From NCBI RefSeq assembly GCF_035594125.1, contig NC_087163.1, positions 3,547,501 through 3,611,500 of the forward strand: a stretch of DNA of 64,000 nt. Direction: 5' to 3'. This document shows positions 24,085-37,121 of the stretch, piece after piece (position 1 is the first letter of the stretch; each line of letters opens with the position of its first letter). The stretch comes from Scylla paramamosain. Lineage: Eukaryota; Arthropoda; Malacostraca; Decapoda; Portunidae. The notes under the pieces were generated by a model. That model had not been told where the DNA came from. It was given only the letters and a program-made list of their open reading frames with translations, and made no database searches. The position numbers were made by a program, and so were the translations under genes.

Positions 24085-24176
24085 GTGAATGTATGTTTTG
24101 TTTTGTTTTTCACCATATTGTAGCTATATTCCAACATTATTTGATTCTTAAGTTTGGAAATATTTTCTGTTTCCAG

Positions 24177-24327
24177 GCTACCCTGCAGAAACTGCTTCCA
24201 TCTCAGCTCAGCTACGAAGCTAGTGGACTTAAACGCCGTGATGCTTATGTGTTCTGGGTAACTGCTTCCACCACTGTTGGAGAAGGAGAGATGTCTGATC
24301 TTGTGCACCTTAAGCTGTCCAATAAAG
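24177..24327 (+). CDS. Dscam: Dscam FN3 domain 4, second exon
   Basis: A 151-nt exon, phase 0 to 1, with acceptor TTTTCTGTTTCCAG and donor GTAACT. It encodes ATLQKLLPSQLSYEASGL, then YVFWVTASTTVGEGEMS, and ends LKLSNK. It completes FN4 and leads into Ig10. Confidence 0.95.
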
Positions 24328-24697
24328 GTAACTGTACTAGTCATTTTATCAGTTTAATGAAAGCTATGAATACCTGAAAAAAAGTATTTCATTTTTTGCA
24401 TTGTACATTTGATAAGAGACATTACATACTAATATATAATTGTTATGAAAGTAAAATGTCTTTATTATTTCAAGTTTTCATATACTGTGTTGTAATTCAC
24501 ACTTTTAAACCATTTTCTTTTTTCCCACCCATGATAGGTGGCATTAAAAAATGATAAAGCATCAAATTATGCTAATGAAAGTTTTTATCTTCCTGCCCTC
24601 ACAAGGTTTGTTACATTTTATGACATATATGTACATAAATTATAAATGTCCATGTAATGTATTTATTTAATTAATTGTTGAATAATGACCTTTGCAG

Positions 24698-24800
24698 TAC
24701 CTGCTAAGATTGCATCATTTGATGAAGAGTATTTGGCTACCTACAAGGAAGATGTGAAACTGCTGTGCCAGGTTGTAGGACTTCCAACTCCTGATATCAG
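24698..24800 (+). CDS. Dscam: Dscam Ig10, first exon
   Basis: A 103-nt exon, phase 1 to 2, with acceptor TGACCTTTGCAG and donor GTACAT. It encodes VPAKIASFDEEYLATYKEDV and KLLCQVVGLPTPDI, including the first Cys of Ig10. Placement of this single Ig between FN4 and FN5 is diagnostic of Dscam. Confidence 0.96.
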
Positions 24801-25368
24801 GTACATCATGTTGCAGCCATATCATTGGCTTTGCTGATAAAGTGACTCTTATAACTTTTTTTTTTTGTGATAACATCCTGTAGCTGTCCCAATTCTTGAT
24901 ATTGTTTGAAAATTTGGTTCATCAGAATAGAACAGTTTACTGTTAAAACATTTCTAGAAACATTAAGCCTGTGTTTACAATCAGTATGCTGAAATGATGC
25001 CTGGAATTACTGGTGAATCCCAGGATCCATAGGCCTCAGCAATTTCTACTATATGGCCCTTGAAGATTCCATAGGCCTACTTGCAAAACCATATTCTGAT
25101 CATATAAGTTTGTGATCTCTTGAAAGGTTAAACACAGATTTATTCATAATGCTAATATGAAGCATATCAGTACATATATCACAGATTAAACAGCTTGTAA
25201 TTGAATTTCAAAAGTTGTCATTTTAAGAAATACTGTTGTGTTGTGACCCTTATGAGAAAGGATAAAATATGAATTACTGTTTTGAGGCATGAGGAGATTT
25301 TATGCTCCCATCTTTGCTTACCTAAGAAATATTCAAGGCTTAAAGTAGTTCATTAATGTTTTTGACAG

Positions 25369-25535
25369 GTGGACAGTTCATGGTGAGCCCTTCACTCCCA
25401 ATGACCGCATGCGCCTCCTCCCTGAGGGCTCCCTCCTGATTCGTCAAGTGTCTCGTGATGATGCTGGTGAATACACCTGCCATGTGGAGAATCCTTACGG
25501 CCAGGACACAATCACACACAAGCTGCTCATCCAGG
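25369..25535 (+). CDS. Dscam: Dscam Ig10, second exon
   Basis: A 167-nt exon, phase 2 to 1, with acceptor GTTTTTGACAG and donor GTATGC. It encodes RWTVHGEPF with the core Trp, GSLLIRQVSRDDAGEYTCHV with the second Cys, and ENPYGQDTITHKLLIQ. Confidence 0.96.
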
Positions 25536-25885
25536 GTATGCATCCAGTACTGTGCCATATGCTCTTAAGTTCAATAGATCTTTAGGGGAAAATTAGTAGA
25601 TAGATAGATGAAGAGGCTATCAAGTAGACTAGGTTATTGTTGCTTTTGCATAAAAGGTCACAGTAACATAAATGTTTTATTATGTGCCAAGAAGTATAAA
25701 CATTAAAGTTCTTTATGAAGTAAATATCTTAAACTGTAGATTGTCTAATGATAAATTCATTGGAACAGTGAGAGATCCTGCATCAAAATTTTTAAAAATA
25801 CATACAATATTTGCTGCACATATAGAATGTTTCTGAGTGACAAACAGTAGCTTCCAATTGATTCTCATTTTATTCCTGCCTGTAG

Positions 25886-26120
25886 CTCCTCCCCATCCAC
25901 CGGAAATTACTCTCCAGTCAACAACCACAAACAGCATTGAAGTAAAGCTGAAGCCCTCTGTGATTGATGACACCACCCCTATTCATGGCTACACCATCTA
26001 CTACAAACCAGAGTTTAGCAATGAAGAGAGTGTTCAGGTGCCAGCCTCCACACGTACCTACACACTGGAGTCTTTGTGGTGTGGATCTCAGTATCAGATT
26101 TATGCTTCTGCCTACAACAA
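25886..26120 (+). CDS. Dscam: Dscam FN3 domain 5, first exon
   Basis: A 235-nt exon, phase 1 to 2, with acceptor CCTGCCTGTAG and donor GTAAGC. It encodes APPHPPEITLQSTTTNSIEV, IHGYTIYYKPEF and SLWCGSQYQIYASAYN. This is most of FN5; the G strand is on the next exon. The 1.1-kb intron after it holds no recognisable element. Confidence 0.95.
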
Positions 26121-27251
26121 GTAAGCCTTACTCTATTATGATCATAGCACATTGTACGAGTATGTATGCGACTCTGAATTTCCGCAATCTGGAAGGGAAA
26201 AACCCCCTGAAGGTGAATCAGTTTGGAGTTATGATAAGGTCAGGTATTGATAGAGGAAGGAGTAGCTTTATTGGTGAACCTTAAAGAACAGCAACGTGTA
26301 ATGGAATCTAAGGTTTCATCAAGACCAAAGTTGGTGGAGCTGAAATTTGGATGAGAGTTGTGGGTGCTTGTGGGTGCATATGGACCTTGTAGTGAGAGGG
26401 ATGAAGAGGAAAGGACAACTTCCTATATTGATGATGATGAGTTTTGTAGTTTCAGAGTGAATTTCTATAGGACATCCTCAGTGATACAAATCATGAGGTT
26501 ACTCTAACAGTGTTTATATTGTGAAAACTCTTAGTAAATTGAAGATTCCATTGGAAAATTGTGATTATATTCACACAGCCCAGATATTGGCATCCAAACT
26601 TACATGAATGTTGTATTTTGACATGATTAGGACTAGAAAACAAAGCATTGTTTGTACTGCACAAGTTCACTTACACACAAGCTTTATGGATGATACAAAA
26701 TAAATCTGTAGGGTACTGCTGTCATAGTTCCATTTAACTGCCATAGTTCCAAGATTAACTTGATGGCAAAAAAAGGATTGTGAGAGTAGGAAGTGACAAA
26801 GAGGGAAGAGGAGAGTGAGATCATGGAATTTCAAAGGTGTGTGCATGTGCCCTCATGTGCAGGCAAGAGAGAGAGATTCTTACTGCATCTGAAGGCAGGG
26901 TGAGAAGAGTAGGTGTAAGGGATTGTTTCCTCAGCCTACCTACTGCTCACTCTGTCAGATGTTTAACCCTGTAACCAGTGTTTCCTGTAAATTATTTAGT
27001 TATCATTGAATTACTTTACATGCTTTAATCTTTATTTTTCAACTTTACCACATGACAGGGAAGAAGTAATGTATGAGCACAATATTTTGGGACTTGTAAT
27101 AGTCACTTACCCATTAACTATCAACAAGTGATGGTTGTTTTAGTCGTCTTTTTTTAGTAAGGCAAGTTTTTACTTTTTTGAACACTCCACAGATATGGCA
27201 AACAGCACCAATTTGTAAATTTTGTTTACTAATAAAGCATGTGTGTCTCAG

Positions 27252-27428
27252 GATTGGAACAGGTGAATCCTCAGAAGTCCTGAACACCCGCACAAAAGGC
27301 AAGAAGCCAGAGGTTCCTGAAGTGCACCGCTTTGTTGAAGTTTCTTCCTCATCCATCACTCTGCACCTGAATGCCTGGCAAGATGGTGGCTGCCCCATGA
27401 ATTACTTTGTGGTTGAATACAAACCTAG
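27252..27428 (+). CDS. Dscam: Dscam FN5 end and FN3 domain 6 start
   Basis: A 177-nt exon, phase 2 to 2, with acceptor CATGTGTGTCTCAG and donor GTAAGT. It encodes IGTGESSEVLNTRTKGKKP, closing FN5, then HRFVEVSSSSITLHLNAW and CPMNYFVVEYKPR, opening FN6. Confidence 0.95.
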
Positions 27429-27546
27429 GTAAGTGGGATTTTATGAGACTGAATCACCTTTGTTGAAAAATGCTGTAATTTGTGATTGTTATTCCTTTCA
27501 TCTGTCTGAGTGAGTTTTTTTTTATATAAACTTATTTTCTTTTCAG

Positions 27547-27713
27547 GCACCAAACTGAATGGATAATGGCTAGCAATCAGGTAAAGCCAACTGGAAACTA
27601 TGCTATCATGGAGCTGACCCCAGCCACTTGGTACAACCTACGCATCTCTGCCCACAACAATGCTGGCTCCTCTGTGGCCGAATATGAATGTGCAACTCTT
27701 ACTGTGACTGGGG
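27547..27713 (+). CDS. Dscam: Dscam FN3 domain 6, second exon
   Basis: A 167-nt exon, phase 2 to 1, with acceptor TTTTCTTTTCAG and donor GTAAGT. It encodes HQTEWIMASNQVKPTGNYAI, then LTPATWYNLRISAHNNAGSS, and ends ATLTVTG. This is the last extracellular domain before the membrane. Read-through past the donor would reach a stop codon after eight more residues. Confidence 0.95.
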
Positions 27714-27977
27714 GTAAGTTGATAGTTGTTACTTGAAATATCTCTGCATTCCTTGGCCAGATTCATCAAGGAAAGAGCTGAGGTTTATTTAGATAAGAAC
27801 AAAAAGAAGGAAGTCATCATGAATCACATTGATCTAGCTGGTACCTTATGTATCAGCATATTTGTAGCAGGGTCATAACAAAAGAATCATCAGTAATGTC
27901 ATAGTGTGTTTACCACTCAAACACAAACACAAGCAGAATATAATGAGTTTGACTCAATCCTGTAAAAATACAAGTAT

Positions 27978-28029
<52 letters not shown>

Positions 28030-28120
28030 CCAGTAAAAACAGAATAGGTAAATACACACACACACTAAGCTGTGACTAAGGCCTCATCAACTTTTGTTTA
28101 CTAGGAACACCACATCTATA

Positions 28121-28217
28121 CAGAGTAACCCCTGTTATCTGGCATTCACAAGAAATTGCATGTTCCAGTTAAATTTTGTGGTCAAGTCAACTTTGATACA
28201 CCAGTGCCATGGTTTGT

Positions 28218-28256
<39 letters not shown>

Positions 28257-28589
28257 CCACTTACAAGTTTGATGAACAATACCATCAGAGAGCCATAGAG
28301 GTTGCATATCTCCCATTCATCAGATTTTTTAATATGGCAACAGCAGCAAAACTACTTTTCATTAGTTGGAGGCAGAGGTATGATTTTGCAGCCTTATTCA
28401 GGGCTCGATGTGAAATAGCCATTTTACTTGGTAGCGTCATTTCTGTGCTTTAATAGTAATAAAGCTACACCTGTTCTTAAGTTTCCCTGCAAACAATATA
28501 ATGCTGCTCTGTTTCATTAACCCAACTTCATTTTTAATCTACAGTATGTGAGTAAGAGTTTTTGTTTTAGCTTTTCTTGCTGAGTCGTG

Positions 28590-28628
<39 letters not shown>

Positions 28629-29156
28629 GAAGACTTGTTGCACCACTTACAACTAATCTTTTGAATAATTAAATGTAATTCATCACTGAATAGCTGGCAG
28701 GTAACATAACTTTTCAAAATGGCTCCATTTTATGCAGCAAACAATCTTCAAAGCAAAGAATCACCTGACTTTAAATGGTCAGTCTGCTTTTTATGTTCTC
28801 TTATTTTCCAAATAAATGTTTGCTAGATTAACAATTACAATTGCCAATATCAAAATTAGGAAAATTAGATGAAGCAATGCCCTACACTGCATTGAATAAT
28901 GACCTTCCTTTCTCTACACATGTGATCTCTACACACGTTTATGTTCTGCTGCTAGAGTTAACGTGACACTTTGCTGGCCTATTTTCTTCACTATTGATAT
29001 TTTTCTAATGAGTATTAACAGGAGAACTAAGCTCAACGAAGGGAAATAGACATTGATGAACAGCACATAGAGAGCTCTATCAATTTTTATTTGCAAAGAA
29101 AATTAATTTGCCTGAACGATCTGCAAAATTAAATACCAAATAACTGGGGTCCCTCT
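28121..29156. mobile_element. Non-autonomous DNA transposon with terminal inverted repeats
   Basis: The left end (28121-28146) begins CAGAGTAACCCCTGTTATCT. The reverse complement of the right end (about 29132-29156) reads AGAGGGACCCCAGTTATTTG and continues GTATT. They agree at about 20 of 25 positions. The left end is preceded by TA. The interior has two long poly-T runs (28220-28257 and 28592-28624) and no transposase frame. The end sequence style resembles pogo/Tigger-type elements; that family call is tentative. Confidence 0.5.
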
Positions 29157-31461
29157 CCAACATAAATATTCTGGTGAGCTGCTCTCTTGGTTTGATTTAG
29201 CTTTCAGAAGCAGTTACTATTGTCTACTTTTTTGTAGGATTTAGTGATTTTTCACAAAAATCAGTGTATAGGATAAAATTTTGCTCCTAAGACAAGTAAT
29301 GGAAAGAAAGTTACCTCATCTGTTTTTTACCATATGTTGAGGTGTTGGAAGGTTAGCAATTTGCATGGTACTAATGTATGTGATAGACAGGAATCTTAAG
29401 TTATGTTTTTTATTACAGCATTATTATCATCACTATCTAATAAATTTTCATAATGCCCAGTTTTCTCTCATTTTTCTAATTTTGCTGAGTAATTTAGTAA
29501 TTCCCAAATGCCAGGCAATATATGAGTATTTTTCATTTTTCCTTTTAAACATGTTTGTTTTCTAAATTCATGTGTTTACCAAAAGTATATTTTTAAGTGT
29601 AAGATATTGCATTTATGGATAATAATTTGCTGCATTACAGAAATTTAATATACATATATATTTAGCTCCAAAATTTAAGATTCAGTAACTTTAGTTACGT
29701 GAATTATCCTGACCAGAGTTGTTCATAGTGAAATTTTGGTAATTTAGGTTTGAATTTTCATGCTTCTTTTTATCCATGTTACACACTTGATAAGTCTGGC
29801 AATATTTCTAAGAGTGTCCCATCATGGTTAAGGTAAATTAGTATATGTTTTATACATATGTTGTATACATACTTTATTTTTTGCAAGTCTTTTATGTTCA
29901 TAGCTTTAGCTATTGTCTTACTTTTGTGAGAAGATTCTGCATGGAATATAATAGCCTGGTGGTTAAAATATAAGTGAGTTAGAATGGGCTTAAGGTGAAC
30001 ACATCCAATGGAGGTTCAGCATAAACTGTAAGTATTACTGGATGTGTGATTGTGTGTGTGTGTGTTTGTGTGTGGATATTTACCTAGTTGTATTTATCTA
30101 GTTGTGACATACGGGAGAAGAGCTAAGTTCGTGGAGAGGAGCTAAGTGTGTGTGTGTGTTTGAATATTTATGTGCTTGTGTGTGGTGGATGGGGGTGTTT
30201 GCATTGACCTCCATACTTGGTATTTAATGCTGAGATCTTGGCAAGCAACATCCTGCTATATAATTCTTTAGTAACATATACTGATGAGATATAGTGTGAG
30301 AGTTATGGTCACTTAGTCATCTGTTACTTTGCAATATATACGTGACATATAGAGAAATTTTTAAATTATGAATGAAACTTAGCTTTGAGTAACATGCAAA
30401 AGAAAAATGTGGCAACTTTAGGAAGTTTCATATCCTGGATTAGAGTTCAGTAAAGTAGAGAAGGATGACATTGTGAAGAAAGTTCACTACATATCACCTG
30501 CTCATTGAAATAATTAATGAGTTACCACAACATTGGGAAGAAAAATCCTTTGCTTCATTAAGCATCTTAATAATGCACAACCCATAACACAGTACCACAT
30601 TATCTAAAATGGCATTTGGTGAAATATGGTGAATAATTAGAATTTTATAACATTATCTTTAATGGTCATGCTGGAGATCCATGCTTAAGTTTGAGAATAT
30701 CTAGTGATGTGACTGTCATTTAACCATTCACATGTCTTCTTTGCCTTAAAATCAAAATGCTGTTTCTAGATTTCACTTATTTTAGAATATTGTTCGCTGT
30801 AATTCTTGTATACATTGGTGTCATTAATTTACCTGTACAAGCCAGTCAGGTCATTGCATATTTTCAGTAATTCATTACTTACTTATTTATCCACAAATTA
30901 ATTATTTACTTATTTGTTTACTTGCTATTTCTATTTTTTTATTTCATTTGGAATTATTTGTTGATCTACATCATCCTAAAGTAGCAAAGGGATGAGCAAG
31001 ATACATCAAGTCACAAGACATTAGGAAATTTGATATCAGTTACTGATAAGCTGTATAGGAGTAAGAGTAAGAATTAAGGAGAAAGCCCCAGCTGATGTAG
31101 TTTTCTTTTTTACTTAATTTTTTAGTGGATGAATAGTTATTGACTTCTCTGTAAATACACATACACACACTTGGATGAAAAAAAAAAAAAAGATAAAAAG
31201 TGGTTGCTTCTAAATGACATCCCTGTAATCTGAACTCTGTAATGTTAATTTTGCCAGATAAAAGACTAAGTGATCAGTGAAGTACAGAATACTTTCGAAC
31301 TCCATTATATCTAGTCATAAATCATTTGTGATTCATATTGACATCTTAACCTGTGTGCTTCTGCCTTTTAATTTATATTATAAGATGAATCAGTCTTGAT
31401 TATCGGTATATGCTATTAACTTTTAAATAAAAAAATGCTTACTGATCTTTCCTAGCAAGTG

Positions 31462-31593
<132 letters not shown>

Positions 31594-32061
31594 AATTAAT
31601 TTATTTATTTATTTAATGTTTGTTTATTTATTTATTTTATTGCAGGAAAGTGTGTAGTCAGGGATCTCAAAATTTCTAGTGATTTTTTGCAAAAATGTTT
31701 TAATTACCTTATTTCCAATAAAATTTCTTTTACTGAAGAAAACTTAGATTAGGTTTGGCTGGATTAGGTTACTGTAGATTCATTTTACCTAATCAACAAT
31801 GTTAGATAAATTTGCAATGAATTTTTTGTTCCATAAAACTTGTAGGGCTCATAAGATTTGAGAGCTCATTTGTATATTTTTATATTATTTATTTTCAAGG
31901 ATACATGGTTGATTAGGTAAAATTAATTTACAGTAACCAAAGCAGACTATACCTATTCTAACCTTTACTGCTTAAAAGAAATAATATCTAAAATATGATT
32001 ATTTATTCCTTCATTAAATCACTGGGAATTTCATGAAATCTCTAATTATACACATTTCTTG

Positions 32062-32174
<113 letters not shown>

Positions 32175-34040
32175 AAATGAGGAACACTAAGGGCAATTAT
32201 GAATTAAAGGTAGCCAGCCAGGTGAAGACAGACCCCAAGGGATTTTATCAGGTATACAGGACAAAGAATAAGGATACTATAGGTCCATTAAAGGCAGCAG
32301 ATGGGGAGCTGGTTATTTCTTGGGAGGAGATTAGTAAAATTCTGAATGAGTATTTTTTAACTGTCTTCATCCAGGAAAACATGCAGGATATGCCAAATAG
32401 TGAACAGATGTTTAGAGCAGATGAGAATGAGAAGCTGACAGATATTTCCATAACTAAGGAGATAGTGGAACAGGAGATAGATAGGCTAAAAAAGTTCAAG
32501 ACACCAGGACCAGATGAAGTATATCCCAGAGTACTTAAGTAATGCAAAGAGATTATTAGTGAGCTATTAGTTTCTGTCTTTAGGAAATCACTTGAGTCAG
32601 ATACCAGTAATGTTGAGACAGGCTAATGCAGTACCCATCTTTAAGAAAGGAGATAAAACTTTAGCTTCTAACTATAGACCTGTCAGTTTAACTTCAGTTG
32701 TAGGTAAAATATTGTAGTCAATAATAGCAAGGAACATTAGGGAACATTTAGACAAACATAACTTGATAAATCAGTTACAGCATGGCTTCACAAAGGGGAA
32801 GTCTTGCCTGACAAACTTGTTAAGTTTTTACAGTAAAGTGTACGAGGCAGTAGATAATGGTGATAGTTATGGTATCTTATATCTGGACTTTAGTAAAGCA
32901 TTTGACAAGGTACTCCATCAAAGGCTCCTGAGAAAAGTTAGGGCACACAGGATAGATGGGAAGGTGTTAGGCTGGATAAGGTCATGGCTTAGTGACAGGC
33001 GACAAAGAGTTGTAATAAACGGCTCTAAATCCGAATTGGATCATGTAATTAGTGGTGTGCCACAAAGATCAGTATTAGGGCCATTGTTATTTATAATATA
33101 TATCAATGACTTGGATAATGGAATTAGTAGTGATGTTAGTAAATCTGTGGATGACACAAAGATAGGTAGATTAATTAGGTCAGAACCGGATGCCATCACC
33201 TTGCAGGCAGATTTAGATAGGATGAATGAATGGATGGACAGATGGCAAATGCAATTTAATATCAGCAAATGCAAAGTACTTAGCATAGGTAGAGGAAACC
33301 CACACAGTAGGTACACATTAAACAACAAAACTCTGGTAGGTACAGGGTATGAGAAAAATTTAGGAGTTATAGTTAGTTCTGAACTCCATCTAGGAAAACA
33401 ATGCATAGAGGCCAGAAACAGGGTAAATAGGGTACTAGGATTCATTTTTAGAAGTGTTAAAAGTAGAAGGCCATAAGTAATATTAAAGTTATACTTGGTG
33501 CTGGTCAGACCTCATCTAGACTACGCTCTGCAGTTCTGGTCCCCCCACATTACAGGAAAGATATAGGTCTATTAGAATCAGTACAGAGGAGAATGACTAA
33601 AAGAATACAGGGGATGAGGAGTATTCCTTACGAGGCGAGATTGAAGCTGTTAAATTTACATTTTTTAGAGAGACATAGGTTAAGAGGGGACCTGATAGAA
33701 GTCTAAGTGATATAAGGGTTATAACAAGGGGGATATAAGAAAAATTCTTAGGATCAACAACCAGGATAGAACAAGAAATAACAGGTTCAAGCTTGAAAAA
33801 TTTAGGTTTAGGAAGGAGATAGGAAGAAATTGGTTCTCAAACAGAGTGGTAGATGAATGGAACGGACTCAGTAATCATGTTGTTAGTGCTAGAACATTAG
33901 AGAGCTTTAAGAGAAGATTAGACGGGTTTATGGATAGGGATAATAGATGGAAATAGGTTGGTATATTTCATACAAGGACTGCCATGTGTAAGCCTGGTCA
34001 CTTCTTGCAGCTTCCCTTATTTCTTATGTTCTTATATTCT
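32175..34040 (+). mobile_element. Decayed CR1/jockey-like LINE, 5'-truncated
   Basis: Sense-strand remnant of a non-LTR retrotransposon. 32178-32540 encodes the region before and at the start of the reverse transcriptase (KTDPKGFYQVYR, then LKKFKTPGPDE) and ends at a stop. 32541-32760 is broken by stops. 32763-33476 encodes RT motifs QHGF, LYLDFSKAFDKV, SGVPQ and VDDTK. Two key sites are altered: the catalytic ADD box reads VDD, and GVPQG reads GVPQR. Broken C-terminal sequence (PHLDYALQFWSP) continues to about 33950. The 3' end has repeated TTCTTAT units at about 34018-34042, as CR1-type tails often do. It cannot be active. Confidence 0.85.
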
Positions 34041-34056
34041 TATATATATATATATA

Positions 34057-34178
34057 GTAGAGGTGAACAAGGAAAAGATCCAGTTCTTTCTTTTTCTTTA
34101 CTTTATTTCTTGCAACATTTCACCAAGAAATGATGTGAAGAAAAAGAACTCGGAATGTTTTCCCTGCTTCACCTCTAC
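34057..34178. mobile_element. Foldback (hairpin) MITE-like element
   Basis: A 122-bp unit whose left arm GTAGAGGTGAACAAGGAAAA and following bases are matched in reverse complement by the right arm, which ends CCCTGCTTCACCTCTAC. The two arms pair over about 45 bp with few mismatches around a short loop. TA dinucleotides flank it on both sides. No coding capacity. Confidence 0.55.
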
Positions 34179-34198
34179 TGTATTCTCAGAACTTCATC

Positions 34199-34340
<142 letters not shown>

Positions 34341-36203
34341 GCACTTGTGACACTTCATATGGGGAAAGAGTCATCCTTGATCATCATGTATTAGCATTCC
34401 TTTGAAAGGTATAGAGAGTGTAACATGAGTTTCTGTGGATATTGCTAGAGGTGAATCTACAAGTTTTTCTAAGTTGAAAATGTTCTTTGCACATGTAAAT
34501 TTTGAGGCCATATTTAACCGAGGCATGAAATTAAAGTGTAGGTAGGTGACAGGCACAGTGACCAAGCTGGGCAGATATACATGGCAGTACATATAGATGT
34601 GGATATGCATTGATGAAATTGTGAATTATTCAGTCATGATTTCTACAAGTTTTGGAGCATTACAGTATCCCATAACAAGATGAGTAATATTAAAGGACAG
34701 GTGATGTACCAATAATCATTAAACAAGGATAGTATGGCTGTAACTAATGACAGTTAAATAATAGGCTACACAGCAGCACATCTATCCAGGTGGGGAAGAG
34801 GAAGGAACAAGGCCAAGAGCAAATCATCTGATTTCCATTAAAGACATTCCTACTGAGACAGTGACAGCAAATATGTTTAGATTGTATTGCATAATTTTGA
34901 GAGAAAAAATTGCCAGCAATGCCATACACAGTAATGTGGAGTGTGTGGACATGACATTTCTCTGTCATAGTTACCCACCTGACCTCACCATTGTTATGTT
35001 GCCCAGCCACAAATTTCATGCTGCAGCTAAACAAAGTCCCAAAATGCATAAAATGCATAGAATATTCTTAACTTAGAATAACCTGTGTTTCCAACTCTGC
35101 AAAAACTTGCATTACACCCAGTACCTTCATGTTGCCAATATATTTGATGAGACCTGAACATTGAAAACGTAGTAATTATCAAATTCAGCGGAAATAGATC
35201 ATTTTAACAAGTTGACAAGTTCATGAATTTCCATGGGTAATTTTAGTAGTTTTAGTACAGAGTTTTGTTTTGGGGACAGATATTTGATAAGTTTATTAAC
35301 AATTATTATGGATTCAGCTTCTTATGGTTTTTGTGTGCTAATCAGCAAAAACATTGTGCCATTTTCAGTTCAAGAAGGTACAGGTCAGTCATGATTCCAA
35401 AGGTACATCAGTATATAAAAATATGAAAAGTTTATTTATGAAAGGCATTATTTTCGTTTGCTTCCTGTTTTCCAGTGAAGTATAGCCATTCATTCTATTA
35501 TTACTGTAATTTTTTTTTCTTTTTTTTTTTTTTACTGCCTGGAGCTGTTTTGACCTGGACTGGTGGCAGAATGTTTTCCCTTGAGCATTAGTACCTGTAA
35601 GGCAGCCAACCAATTTGACATCTAAGGAGCCTTGCCCACTTCCTAGTAATAATCACCCACATTTTTTTGTTCTTTGTTATCAAATCTGGCTAAGTATAAA
35701 TATTGGCTCAATCTCATCTTCACTTCAACTTTTCCAGAAAACAGTCTCATCAACCATTAGAGCACAACAATAAATGTGGGCATCTTAACAGTTGCCTTGA
35801 TTGTAACAGTCACGAGTTGTCTTGTGTACTCCACTTGCTGAAAGGCCTTCCATTCACATTGTTTAATGAAACTTATAATAAATGAACATTTAATGGCAGT
35901 TTTTAATTTACAGTTTTGCACAATTCATTACATATCTTAAAGTGACATACTAAAGTCTGTGCTTGTATTTATAACTTGCCAAGCATTATAATAGTGTTAA
36001 CAGCACTACAGCATCTTCTGTTGTAAATATCTATTTTGAATATTGAACTAATACATATTCAACATTGTACAGTGCTAGACATTATACATGATGTTTAGTC
36101 ATTAATACACCATTAAGAATTCTTTTTTTTCCTTGGCATACAACTTCATGGACTATATCAGACATTTACTTCTATGTGGAATAAAGCAAAAAAGAAAGAA
36201 AAA

Positions 36204-36205
<2 letters not shown>

Positions 36206-36283
<78 letters not shown>
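36206..36283. repeat. (TA)n microsatellite
   Basis: About 78 bp of TA repeat, 153 nt before the first transmembrane exon. Confidence 0.95.
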
Positions 36284-36288
<5 letters not shown>

Positions 36289-36436
36289 CAACCAAAAGTT
36301 TTAATAGCTTATTATAACAGTTTGCGTTGTTTGGCAAGACCCTTCTAGCCAGTGGATGCTAAAGAGAACATGATGGGCCTTAGAAGCTTGTCTGTGGCTG
36401 GGGTGGTGGCGGGCTGCTGAGCATGCGGTGTTGCAG

Positions 36437-36598
36437 GTACTATTGCACCGATTCGTGAAGTGCCTGCCTACGGGGCTGGAGAACTCCCGTTCTACCTCAA
36501 CTTAAACCTCATCGTCCCTGTGGTCTCAGCTGTAGTCGTCATCGTTCTGGCCATCGTTATCATCTGCTATCTCAGAGGTCGCAATGCTCCCATCAAAG
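36437..36598 (+). CDS. Dscam: Dscam transmembrane exon, alternative 1
   Basis: A 162-nt exon, phase 1-1, with acceptor GCGGTGTTGCAG and donor GTATGA. It encodes the juxtamembrane segment TIAPIREVPAYGAGELPFY and a membrane helix starting LNLNLIVPVVSAVVVIVLAI, then the stop-transfer CYLRGRN. It is followed 523 nt later by a second exon of the same design and phase, so the two are expected to be mutually exclusive, like Drosophila exons 17.1 and 17.2. Confidence 0.95.
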
Positions 36599-37121
36599 GT
36601 ATGATAGGGGATGGAGGTGCACGTCTGGTGAGTCATGATCCCTCCTTCAGCTTCACAGTAATAATTTGTTCAGTTTTGGCTTCTACATATACTTTTTACT
36701 GATCTGTTAAAGACAAAATTTTAACAAAAAGGCAATGAGATGTTCAGCTGATGATAAGGACTGGGATCCATGAATGTCACCACTGAAAGGCAGATTGGCA
36801 CCTCCTGCTTGCATGAATTCATACATGGTTCTCTCTCTGTCTCTCTCTTCCTCTTTGACACTGTTCAGTTCTCTGCTTCCCTGTCCCTTCATCAATCCAA
36901 ACAAGTTTTCAGCTGAGTTACAGGTAAGGTTTCAGGAAGTGGAGCTCACAAAGAGTGCTTACCAATGAAATGCTAGCACTCATGTACTGCGTTGACTGCC
37001 AAGAGATTTTGGCACAGAAGGTTGTACAGATCCTTCCATGTCAAGTTCTAATTTGCCTTTGTCAAGATCAGTGGAAACTGAGTAAACAGGCAAAGGCATT
37101 ATGTCATTGTGTTGTTTACAG

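Noticed and set aside
30077..30150. CCTAGTTGTATTTATCTAGT-containing stretch as a SINE-like dispersed repeat
   Set aside because: It looks like a motif common in crustacean introns, but only one short copy is in this window, so no limits or family can be supported.
36877..36893. TTCCCTGTCCCTTCATC in the intron between the two transmembrane exons resembles an Ig7 selector
   Set aside because: It is far past Ig8, not next to an Ig7 exon, and lies in CT-rich sequence. It is probably chance, and it warns that the weaker selector calls (variants 5, 6 and 9) may also be chance.
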